This document shows positions 55,522 to 64,000 of a stretch of DNA of 64,000 nt, piece after piece. The notes beneath the pieces were generated by a model, which saw only the letters and a list, made by a program, of their open reading frames with translations, was not told the DNA's origin and made no database searches. The stretch covers positions 1,302,001-1,366,000 of the forward strand of contig CP150546.1 of assembly GCA_049487715.1 (NCBI GenBank). Reading direction: 5' to 3'. This DNA comes from Pycnococcus provasolii (taxonomy: Eukaryota; Chlorophyta; Pseudoscourfieldiophyceae; Pseudoscourfieldiales). Position 1 is the first letter of the stretch; each line of letters opens with the position of its first letter. Both the position numbers and the translations under genes were made by a program.

Positions 55522-57945
55522 TCACATCCACGGCATGCTTCCGCGGAAAGCCTCCTGTGCAGCCTGCCACTGCGCGATCGTGGCACCTCCATCGTTACAG
55601 TCACGTTCCCATCCACCATCTTCCGCGGCGGGCGTGCTGGCAGGTGCGGATGGTGCACCAACCCACTCCACGCACGCGCACGTCTTGACGTGAATGCATC
55701 GGCAGGGAAAGGATATGCGTACGGAACCGCGCGTAGTAGAGGGTGGTTTTAGCGCAGATCGTGGCATTGTAGCTGCGCCAGCAGAAGCGATGTTGCTGGC
55801 GACAACGGCAGTAGAAGGAGGTGGTGGATAGCGCGCTGCCCCAGTCCCAGCAGCAACCACCTTTGAGCCGGAGGTATCGAAGCGAGCATGCGCGCCATTC
55901 ATGTTCGGTGTGAACGTTCCCTCGCGAACTTTGAATGACGGCATCATGCCCATGTGCATGGTCGAAACCCCAGGAGGACCGTATCCATCCGAGTAGGGCT
56001 GCCAAATCTGTTGTTGTAACGGCACGCTCGCACCAGCGCCAGCGCCAGCGCCAGCGGCGGCGGCAGCATTCGTCGTCGCAGCTTGTAGTGGTGGTGGGGC
56101 GGAAATGGAGGGCGTTTCCCCAGGTCGGTAGTGTGGATTGCCCTCGAAGGTTCCTATAGCCGCCTCGCCGTGTGCAAACTTGCAGGCGTCGCCTTGCCAG
56201 CATCCGCCCGGCGCTCCCTTCCAGTGCCTGCAAACCCACCGGCGCTTTTCGCGTGCCGTTTGCTTCGCCACGATTGGTTTTGGTGGCGTTGGCGTTGGCG
56301 TTGGCGCTGGCGTTGGCGTTGGCATTGGCTTGAGTTGCTGTGGTGCGGGCTCGACGGCAGCTTGCACGTTCTTTTCCTTTCGTGGAATGTTGAATGGCTT
56401 AGCTGGCACGGATCCTGCTCCTGCTGCTGCTGCTGCTGCTCCTGGCGGTGGGGGCGGCGGAGCATTTGCTGCTGCCGTCGACTCCGCGTGTGCCTTGCGC
56501 GGAATCTTTCGCACAACTGATGCATCCGCCGCCTGCTCTCTCGGTCGCTTGGACAGCAAGGATGGGGAAGATGGCGATGGCAATGCCGATGTTCCCCCAG
56601 GCTGCTTTGTCGCTACCGCAGGCGCGGGCGCCTGCACCTTGCCGTTGGATGCGGCGGCATCCGTCTCGAGACGTTTGGCACCACCAGCATCGTCGCCGTC
56701 ATCGTCGTTGTTTGGGCGAGGCGATGGTTCGACGAGAGCCGATACGCCAAGCAAAGTCCCTCTACAGAATGGGCACGAGCGTTTGTTGAATAGCTGCACC
56801 TTAAAGCATGCCAGGCAGGCCACGCCACGGCAGTGTGGGCATGCGGTGAATCGATTCGCCTCACCCTCCTTGAGGCGCGCACGCGCCGACTTTTTCATCC
56901 GTCTTGATTCGTCATCCTCCTTTTCCTCAGGCGAGCATCCACACAGCGAGCACACCTGCTCCGCCGCCTTTTCGTGCCGCAGCTTTTCCTGCTCTTTCTT
57001 CCTCATCGCCTCCGCGTCTCTAATCTCTTCGGCAGCCTGGCGATCCGCCTTACATTTCTGGAGCCTTCCCAAAAAGTCGTCGAGCACGTCGACGTCCGTG
57101 GGATCGAGCAGATTGTATTCGTTCACCTCGTTAATTGTCATCTCGAGCCCTCGGATGATGTCCTTGAGCGTCGAAACGGCGTCACTCTCTAGATAGCCCC
57201 AACTAACGGCAATGCTTACGAGAGGGTGTGCGTATACGCCCTCCTTTGGCTTTGGCGTTGGCGGCGTCGGTTTCGGCGTCGGCGTCGGCGTTGGCGGCTT
57301 CGGCGTCGGCGTCGGCGTCGGCGTTGGCGCCGGTTCCGCGCGTGCAGGTCGACTTGTGGGTTGCATGGGGTTGTACGCCGCCGCCTGCACGGCGGCATAC
57401 ACCGCGCTCGGCGCGGGCGTGGCTGTGGCAGCTCTCAGCCTCTGCTCTCTATACGCCTGCGCCTCCTTTCTCAGTTTTCCTAGCGTGTGCTTGCACCCCG
57501 CGTTGGAGAGTGCTCTCGCGAGTCCAATTCCTCTCATGCGCGTTGGCGCGCGCCTGACGTAGAGCCAGTTTCCCCACACGTTTCTCTGCGCCTCGTTTGG
57601 GTGTACCGGCGGGTCGTTTCCTGGCGGGTCCCAGAGTATGGAGGGAACGACTCCGCTTCTCCTTGCCTCGAGTCTTTGCTTGAATGCGTCCGTGTCCACA
57701 GTGTACTGGTCGCCGTCCTCGAACGTGCACGTCACCCACGTGACGGTATCTCCGTCGACACGTTCTCTCTCTATTGCCGAGACGATTCCGTGGAACCAGT
57801 ACGTCGCTGATGCTCTGTCGTCGGGCGGCTTGAACTCCTCCCAGAGTTCCCGTCCTAGGAATGGCTGCGCGCGCGGGTGCGACGCCGGTTTCTGCGCTGG
57901 ATATCGTGCTGCGGCGGACGACGACGCTGCCGCTGCCGCCGCCAT
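55522..57945 (-). CDS. CCCH zinc finger / RING-like protein with N-terminal tudor-like domain
   Basis: The product has 807 residues. The N-terminal block GRELWEEFKPPDDRASATYWFHGIVSAIE with WVTCTFEDGDQYTVD resembles a tudor/chromo-like beta barrel. Pro-Thr dipeptide repeats (from GGCGTC/GGCGTT repeats, 57240-57335) follow. A RING-like Cys cluster (CSLCGC ... CPHCRGVACLACFKVQLFNKRSCPFCRG) lies mid-protein. A CCCH finger (C-x9-C-x5-C-x3-H, in CRHWKGAPGGCWQGDACKFAH) is in the C-terminal third. Combined RING and CCCH suggest an RNA-linked E3 ligase, by inference. No orthologue is recognised. Confidence 0.72.
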   Translation of the reverse strand: MAAAAAASSSAAARYPAQKPASHPRAQPFLGRELWEEFKPPDDRASATYWFHGIVSAIERERVDGDTVTWVTCTFEDGDQYTVDTDAFKQRLEARRSGVVPSILWDPPGNDPPVHPNEAQRNVWGNWLYVRRAPTRMRGIGLARALSNAGCKHTLGKLRKEAQAYREQRLRAATATPAPSAVYAAVQAAAYNPMQPTSRPARAEPAPTPTPTPTPKPPTPTPTPKPTPPTPKPKEGVYAHPLVSIAVSWGYLESDAVSTLKDIIRGLEMTINEVNEYNLLDPTDVDVLDDFLGRLQKCKADRQAAEEIRDAEAMRKKEQEKLRHEKAAEQVCSLCGCSPEEKEDDESRRMKKSARARLKEGEANRFTACPHCRGVACLACFKVQLFNKRSCPFCRGTLLGVSALVEPSPRPNNDDDGDDAGGAKRLETDAAASNGKVQAPAPAVATKQPGGTSALPSPSSPSLLSKRPREQAADASVVRKIPRKAHAESTAAANAPPPPPPGAAAAAAGAGSVPAKPFNIPRKEKNVQAAVEPAPQQLKPMPTPTPAPTPTPTPPKPIVAKQTAREKRRWVCRHWKGAPGGCWQGDACKFAHGEAAIGTFEGNPHYRPGETPSISAPPPLQAATTNAAAAAGAGAGAGASVPLQQQIWQPYSDGYGPPGVSTMHMGMMPSFKVREGTFTPNMNGAHARFDTSGSKVVAAGTGAARYPPPPSTAVVASNIASAGAATMPRSALKPPSTTRGSVRISFPCRCIHVKTCACVEWVGAPSAPASTPAAEDGGWERDCNDGGATIAQWQAAQEAFRGSMPWM

Positions 57946-58434
57946 GTTTGTTGGTTGCGTGTGCGTATAGGTCGGCGTGAACGCGTCGCGTGGAGGTGAG
58001 GGCGAGGAGAGAGAGGAGAGAGGGTGTAGGTTGAAGGAGGAGCGCGAAGCAGGCCCCGGGGAGAGAGAGAGAGAGAAGGAGGGAAAGGGGAAGGGGAAGG
58101 GGAAAGGGGACGGTTGCTCTGCCCCCTCCGAATCTCATGTTCCACCTAACCCCGCAGTTTGTTTGGGAAAACCAGCACAGGACAGCAAAGCAAAGCACAG
58201 CGCAGCACAAGCACAGCACGCGACATCGATGCAGTTCGCGCGAAGAAGAAGAAGAAGAAGGGAGAAGTATGCCGGGCTCGGTGAGAGATACCGTAATAAC
58301 ATTATTAACGAGACCATACGCGTGGAAGTCGAGCGAGGGCACGCACAAGCAGAAGCAGCAGCAGAAGCCCGATTATTTCAAACGAACGCGTTTGAAATTC
58401 TACCCACAAACGCAAAGTCATCCTTAACACGGCC
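57946..58434. other. Divergent upstream region of the CCCH/RING gene and the PKS
   Basis: 489 bp containing a GA-rich block (57995-58105), AGCACAGC-type short repeats (58185-58225) and a GAA run (58242-58262). An in-frame TGA lies about 45 bases before the PKS start codon, supporting that start unless an upstream exon exists. Confidence 0.5.
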
Positions 58435-61400
58435 ATGGCCAACGAAGCCTTGCACGATAACAAGGATCGGGCTGCGCCACGCACGCACGAGCAGAGTGCC
58501 GCCATGGACACGCACACGGATACGCAACGGCGGTTGAAGCAGCGCATGGTGACAGCCGTGCTCGCCTGCACGACGAGCGGCGCAAACGCGCTCTTCGCCG
58601 CGAACGTCGCGGATGCTAACGCAAGCGTTACTCGAGTCACAGAGGGTGTCAAGCGTGCCGTTTTCGACAGCGTGCTCGGTGTGACACGTTTCGCGCACCT
58701 CACAACAGACGGCGACGGCAAGCTTGACGTCGCGATTGCGTCCGTGTCGCGTACGGAAGCCAGCTGGATGGATCCCCAGCAAGTGGCACTGCTGCACCAC
58801 ACTTCGGCACTCGGCGCCGTCGAGCAGTGCAAGGACCGCATGAAAAGAGGTGCACAAACATCAGTCTACGTCGGCGCCTGCTGGCCCGTTGACGCATCAT
58901 TTTTCTTCGGAACGCACTCGAGTCGCGCAACCACCAACGTCAGTGCATACGCAATCACCGGACGCATGCCATCCGTGACGTCCGGACGAGTCGCATACGC
59001 CTACGCTCTCACGGCGGAGGCTGTCACCGTCGACACGGCGTGCTCGAGTGCCCTTGTCGCCGTCGATGGTGCGAGAAGGAGCGAGGCGATGGCCATTCCG
59101 GGAGGAGCAAGCCTTGCCTGCGGTGCAAATGTTTGCTTCGCAACAGAGTGGGCTCAACTCGGCGCGATGAAGAGCATTAGCCCAGACGGACGCTGCAAGA
59201 CCTTCGACGCGTCAGCTGACGGCTTTGGGCGCGCGGAGCAGACAAGTCTAGCACTCCTCGCACGCATGGAGATGAACCACCTTATTGTGCAGAGCAATAT
59301 TGTATGCGTGCTTGCATCCACGGCAGTGAACCAGGATGGCGCGTCTGTGTCGCTTACCGCCCCGAACGGAAAGGCGCAGGCAACACTCGTCACCAACGCG
59401 TTGTGCGCACTCGCGAGCTCTCCCAACGTCGTTGAATTCGAGATGCATGGGACGGGAACGCCGCTCGGCGATCCAATCGAGATGAACGGAATCAGGACGG
59501 CGGCGCAGTCGCTGCGCACGGTTTCAAAGCTGCACATGGCATCCTTTAAGTCCGTCATTGGACATGCAGAGGCTGACGCCGGACTCGTAGGTTTGCTCAA
59601 CCTGTGCCAAGCAATGAGCAGTCGGCAAGGTTCGCAACTCACGCACTTGCGAACGTTGAACACCAACGTGTCGCGCGTGCTGGCGTCCAAGGCGAAGAAG
59701 GGGCATGGCCCTCTGACCATGATTCCGAGGAGGCAGGTGGCCACATATGCGCCAACATTGAACGTTCACGTCGGCTGCTGCAGTTCTTTCGGTTTCAGCG
59801 GCACGAACGCCCACGCCGTGGTGGAGGGGGAGCATGCTCAGCCTGTACGCGATCTGGCTTTGCGCAGTATGCGATTCGAGAGAACGCAGTTGCCGTTGAT
59901 GCGGTTTACCTCGACGGATTGCGCTAATGCACGAAAGCTTAGCATGCATTTCGGAGACTATTTTTTCTTCAATTGGCATCAGACGACGTGCATGCAAGTT
60001 TCATCGTCGTGTGCCAATTTCTTTGCGACGAGCTGCGAAATCATCGCCATGGTTGTTGATGTTGGTTCGAATCTTTCGCGCACTCATCTTGTCCACGCAC
60101 TGGCTCTAGAACATTTCTCAGAAACACCTCATCGAGCATGTATTCAACTTAAGCATGGAAACTTGTCCATTCACTGCACAAATGATCCAAAGCAGCATGC
60201 GTTCCTTGCACGCCTCAGACGCATCGACGCCGCGATCAGATGCGCATCGTGCTCAGCGACGACGCGTGCTGCCAAGCCGCGCATGCAAGCGTACGCAGCC
60301 TTCGCACATGGCTCGACCGCGGCGTCGTACATTGCGGCTGTCGACCAGGTGGCGCATGCGCCGATTGTCGCCGCGGACGCCATCTACATCGCCGGTATCG
60401 CCGACACGACGAGCTTCACGCGGCAGCGCACGTGCCGCGCTGTCGTCGCCGACGCAGACGCGCGTGCAGATGTGGACGGGCATGCGTCGGCGGTTCTGCA
60501 CGTGCGCAACGCCGTGCGCAATGCCGTTCGCAGCGTTGGGTCTCTTCGCGACGGCGGTGGCGTTGCATACCGCCGCGCGTGCGAAAGCCTGTACGACGTC
60601 GTGTGGCGTGCGAGCGCATCCATCGTCGACACCGCCGCCGACTGCACGCATGGCGCTCGCACGCACGTCGTCGCGCGAAACATCGCAATGCAAGCGTCGT
60701 CATGCTCGCTGACTGCGCCGGCGCGCGCGATGCTTGGTGTGCTGTGCATCATGCAGGAGCACGTGCCGCCGCCCCGAGCTTGGACCGCGGTGACGTTCGG
60801 CGTGTTCGGCCACCACGCGCCGACCGCCGTGTGCGGGTCCTCGAACGGGCAAGCTGGCGCGGGTATCAGCGCCGCCCTGCGCTCGCGTCATGTCGAGTAC
60901 AAAGACCGCGCCTGGCTTGCGGTGGACGTGAGCGCGGCATCCGTGATGCATCCAGCCGCTCTGTCGCGCCGCGTCCGTGATTCTCTGGACGAGTACAGCG
61001 ACACGACGACGACACAGCGCACGCTGCTCGCGCCCGCGATGGGACTCCGCGGCATGCCCGCCGCGCACACCACGTCGCTGCCATCGTTCTTGCACTGCAG
61101 CATCACTGGCGGCACGGGCGCGCTCGGGCGCATGCTCGCGACGATGGTGACATGCGCGCACGCCGCGGGCACGACGCTGCTCAGCCGCTCGGGTCGCGGT
61201 GGTCGCGAACTACGCGCCCTTCTGCGTGGCTCTTCGAGTTCGGCACAATCTGCGCGTAACGTGTGGCGTGTCGTGCGCTGCGATGCATGCAGCGCGGACG
61301 AGTACGCGAGCGAAGTGCGTATCGTTCGGCTGCTGGAGCACGGCTGGCACCGCGGGTCCGTCGCGCACGCTGGCGGCGTGCTTGCTGACGCGATGGTGCT

Positions 61401-61878
61401 GAAGCACACGCCGTCGTCGATGCGCGGCGTGTTTGCCCCCAAGGTGTCGGCATCGGTGCACGTGCAGGATCACGCCGCGATTATGCCATGCGCGTCAGTC
61501 ACGGCGTTTTCATCCATCGCGGTGTGCATCATGGGCATGGGCCAGGCGAACTACGCCGCGGCGAACGCGACGCTCGACGCGTGGGTGATTCGCATGCACG
61601 CCGCGGGTCTACCCGCTGCGAGCACGCAGTGGGGTGCATGGAGCGACGTGGGCATGGCGACGACGGAGAAGAACATTCTGAGACGCATGGAGCGCCAGGG
61701 CATCCTGCCGCTTCCTCCGGACCAAGGCTGCCTGCTGATGGAGCTGGCGATTGCCACATCTGCCGCTTACCTTCGTTTGGACCGTACGGCACCTCCGAAG
61801 CTGACGTGCACGCCGATGTGCTGGTCTACATTTGCTTCTAGCGTATCTCGCAGCACGTTCTTCTTTCCAAATGAGGAA

Positions 61879-61910
<32 letters not shown>

Positions 61911-64000
61911 ATTGGTGACGGAAGATGCCAAGTCGGCGAAGGCGACAGCAAAGTCTGCGGCTGGCGCCTCGCATCATCGAGGGTGGGATGCCGCCGGCCT
62001 TCAGCGCGCGATCTCGGATGTCGTCCGCCGGGTGTCTGACGAGAGCATCGACGCGAATGCGTCGCTGATGGAGGCGGGCGTCGACTCGCTGATGAGCACG
62101 GAGATCCGGACAGAGGTGGAGCGCGTGCTTGGTGTATCGCTGCCCGCAACATCGATGTTCGACTATCCAACCATCGCGGAGCTGGCAAAGTACGCGTCGC
62201 AACTTGTTGGATGCAGTGACGATGACCCATTAACGAGGGAAGCGCACAAGGTTGAGTTGGAGCTTGACTCAATACAACGACGTCGCGCCTTCATCTCGTG
62301 CTGCAGCCTCGATGGAACTCCCAGTCTTGGTGCATTGACGAATTCTCAGGATGCTATTTCACGCTGCGTGGACGGCATTTTTCCAATACCTGGCGAGCAC
62401 TGGAACCCGGAAGAGACTGGTGGACCTCGTTTTGCTGCATTTATGCGTGCGATATATGACTTCGATGCACCGGTATTTCGCATCGCCTCAAGAGAGGCTC
62501 AGCTCATGGATCCACAGCACCGCTATTTGCTTGACATATCCGTGCGATCAGCAACACAGCTTTTTGATGTGAATGACGGCGTGTTTGTTGGTAATACGGA
62601 AGCGCAAACGGAGACTGGGCGCAACGCCTTATCGCCATATGCCGTCTTGTCATCCAATCCGAGCGTAGCATGCGGCCGTATTTCCTATGTGTTTGGATTG
62701 CGTGGGCCATCGATTTCGATTGACACCGCATGCTCAGCTTCGTCGGCGGCGTGCCATTTTGCGCTGATGCATCACCAAACCACGCCCAAGGCGAGCAGTC
62801 AGCTCGTCTACGGCGTTCTCATAAGCGGTGCTCCGACGCAAACGCTTGCCATCTATCGCGCTGGTATGCTCTCGCCAGAAGGACGATGCAAAGTGCTCGA
62901 TGCGGCTGCGGATGGATACACGCGTGGCGAGGGCGTCGCGTTGGTGCGGCTCGTCGACGATGATGCGATTCTTGCTACCGATGCGCGCTTCCCTTGCGTC
63001 GTTGCCTCTGCCATCAATCAGGATGGTCGGTCGAGTGCGCTCACCGCTCCACATGGCCCATCACAGCAGGCGGTGATCCGAGATGCCTTGTTCGCTGCGA
63101 GATTTGATTGTGCCCACATTTCATCGGTGACACACTTGCAAATGCATGGAACGGGAACGGCACTTGGTGATCCGATTGAGGTTGGAGCTGCATCTACTGT
63201 GCTCCGACCAACTAACGAGGACACTGCGCTGCAGCTGTCCGCGAACAAGTCGCAACTAGGACACACGGAGCTTGCGGCGGGTATCTTCAACATAATCTCA
63301 GCAAGTGCAAGCATTGTGCTGGACACCTCGCCGGGAATTGCGCATCTTCGCACATGCAATCCCTACGTTACCGATTCGCTTCGCGATAGCACGGGAAGCA
63401 TTGTCGCAAAGCTTCCACGCGAGGATGGCCCGATATTCACCAGTAAGGCATATGGTGGTCCGACGCGCTGCGTAAGTGCATTTGCGTTTCAGGGCACGAA
63501 CACGCACATCTTGATTGGTCAGCAGCCGTCCACTGGGAAAAGGCATGACACGATTATGCACATGACCTTTGCAGATGGCGGGATGCGCGGATTACAGCGT
63601 CACCTTCTCCGGTACTCTCAGCCTACATTTGGATTTACAGGCATCGTCGCGAACCATGCGGATGTCTGGCTGATCTGCACACCTGAAGCCAAAACTGGAA
63701 TCGGTCCTGAAGACACATTCGCTAAGCATATTCAAACATGCATGCAGGTGTTGCGCGTGCTTGCGGATGCAAATGCTTGCCTACCCCTCACAAATCCGTG
63801 CTCAACACTGTCTTCGCGAGGCAGCTCTGATTCCAACGAATCTGCAATCTGCATTCGTGGTGAAACAATTGCGATACGGAATATCGGTGAAAGACAGCAT
63901 GCGTTCCTTGCAAGCCTCAGACGCATCGACGCCGCGATCAGATGCGCATCGTGCTCAGCGACGACGCGTGCTGCCAAGCCGCGCATGCAAGCGTACGCAG
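58435..64000 (+). CDS. Giant type I polyketide synthase, KS-KR-ACP-KS... (5' part, runs off the window)
   Basis: One frame is open from the ATG at 58435 to the window edge (over 1,850 codons). KS1 (about residues 70-475) has DPQQ, active Cys203 in DTACSSA, HGTGTPLGDP and GHAEADAG. A region of about 400 residues with a YDVVWR entry leads to a KR: TGGTGALG near residue 892, FSSIA and QANYAAAN. A Gly10 linker (61879-61908) precedes an ACP with the phosphopantetheine Ser1218 in GVDSLMS. KS2 follows with DPQHR, Cys1433 in DTACSAS, HGTGTALGDP and GHTELAAG. No AT domain (GHSxG) is seen, so malonyl units must come from a separate enzyme. Giant PKSs of this kind are known in green algae. The product is unknown. 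Confidence 0.93.
60193..60298. repeat. 106-bp intragenic PKS repeat, first copy (after KS1)
   Basis: Encodes QHAFLARLRRIDAAIRC and the following residues. Identical except one base to 63895-64000; the offset of 3,702 bp is a whole number of codons. The repeat may continue past the window end. Confidence 0.93.
61879..61908. repeat. (GGC)10 poly-Gly linker
   Basis: A run of ten Gly codons, almost all GGC, between the KR and ACP domains of the PKS; probably a flexible hinge and a slippage-prone site. Confidence 0.85.
63895..64000. repeat. 106-bp intragenic PKS repeat, second copy (after KS2)
   Basis: Same position relative to KS2 as the first copy has to KS1. The single difference changes Arg to Ser. 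Truncated by the window edge. Confidence 0.93.

Overview
The window looks like nuclear DNA of a small green alga, most likely a prasinophyte or other compact-genome chlorophyte. The base composition is GC-rich, genes are tightly packed on both strands and mostly intronless (one short GT-AG intron is supported), and intergenic gaps are often under 300 bp. The gene content is plant/algal: a bifunctional DHFR-TS, an RWP-RK factor, an LCIB-type theta carbonic anhydrase, a KRP-type CDK inhibitor, LIN9/ALY, a DET2-like steroid 5-alpha-reductase, a leishmanolysin (M8) protease with a Pro-rich wall-protein-like linker, and a giant type I polyketide synthase. No species is assigned. Short TTAGGG-type tracts occur inside the window, so the telomere motif may be TTAGGG.

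Region 1 (1-13.6 kb) holds ordinary genes. It opens with the 3' end of a BAHD-like gene, then an F-box/ankyrin protein (-), a membrane-anchored BNR/Asp-box sialidase-like protein (+), the WASH-complex subunit FAM21 in two exons (-), a secreted M8 metalloprotease (+), an unrecognised protein (-), a GILT-family thiol reductase (-) and a tail-anchored TPR protein (-). The GILT gene carries an in-frame TGA exactly at the first cysteine of its CxxC active site, so it is a candidate selenoprotein.

Region 2 (13.5-38.9 kb) is a tandem locus. Seven near-identical minus-strand genes encode HxxxD (BAHD-type) acyltransferase-like proteins, with two copies of a divergent plus-strand partner. The ancestral unit appears to be a head-to-head pair; five units have lost the partner and keep its last codons as a scar. 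Every unit boundary carries the first 16 codons of the TPR gene fused to a short palindrome. Differences between copies cluster in a few C-terminal patches. One spacer holds a 0.65-kb AT-rich insertion. Another holds a 2.5-kb tyrosine-recombinase (PAT/TOC-like) retroelement with split direct repeats and no target duplication.

Region 3 (39-58 kb) is gene-dense: RWP-RK factor, retroelement gag remnant, twin-CX9C mitochondrial protein flanked by inverted telomere-like tracts, DHFR-TS, steroid 5-alpha-reductase, a four-helix membrane protein, the telomere protein TEN1, an unknown helical protein, a KRP-like CDK inhibitor, LIN9, an LCIB-like carbonic anhydrase with an N-myristoylation-like start, and a CCCH/RING protein.

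Region 4 (58.4 kb to the end) is one open frame of more than 1,850 codons encoding an acyltransferase-less PKS (KS-KR-ACP-KS...), still open at the window edge. A 106-bp stretch after the first KS recurs after the second KS with a single mismatch. Three minus-strand genes (FAM21, TPR protein, CCCH/RING protein) share a roughly 50-nt element just downstream of their stop codons.
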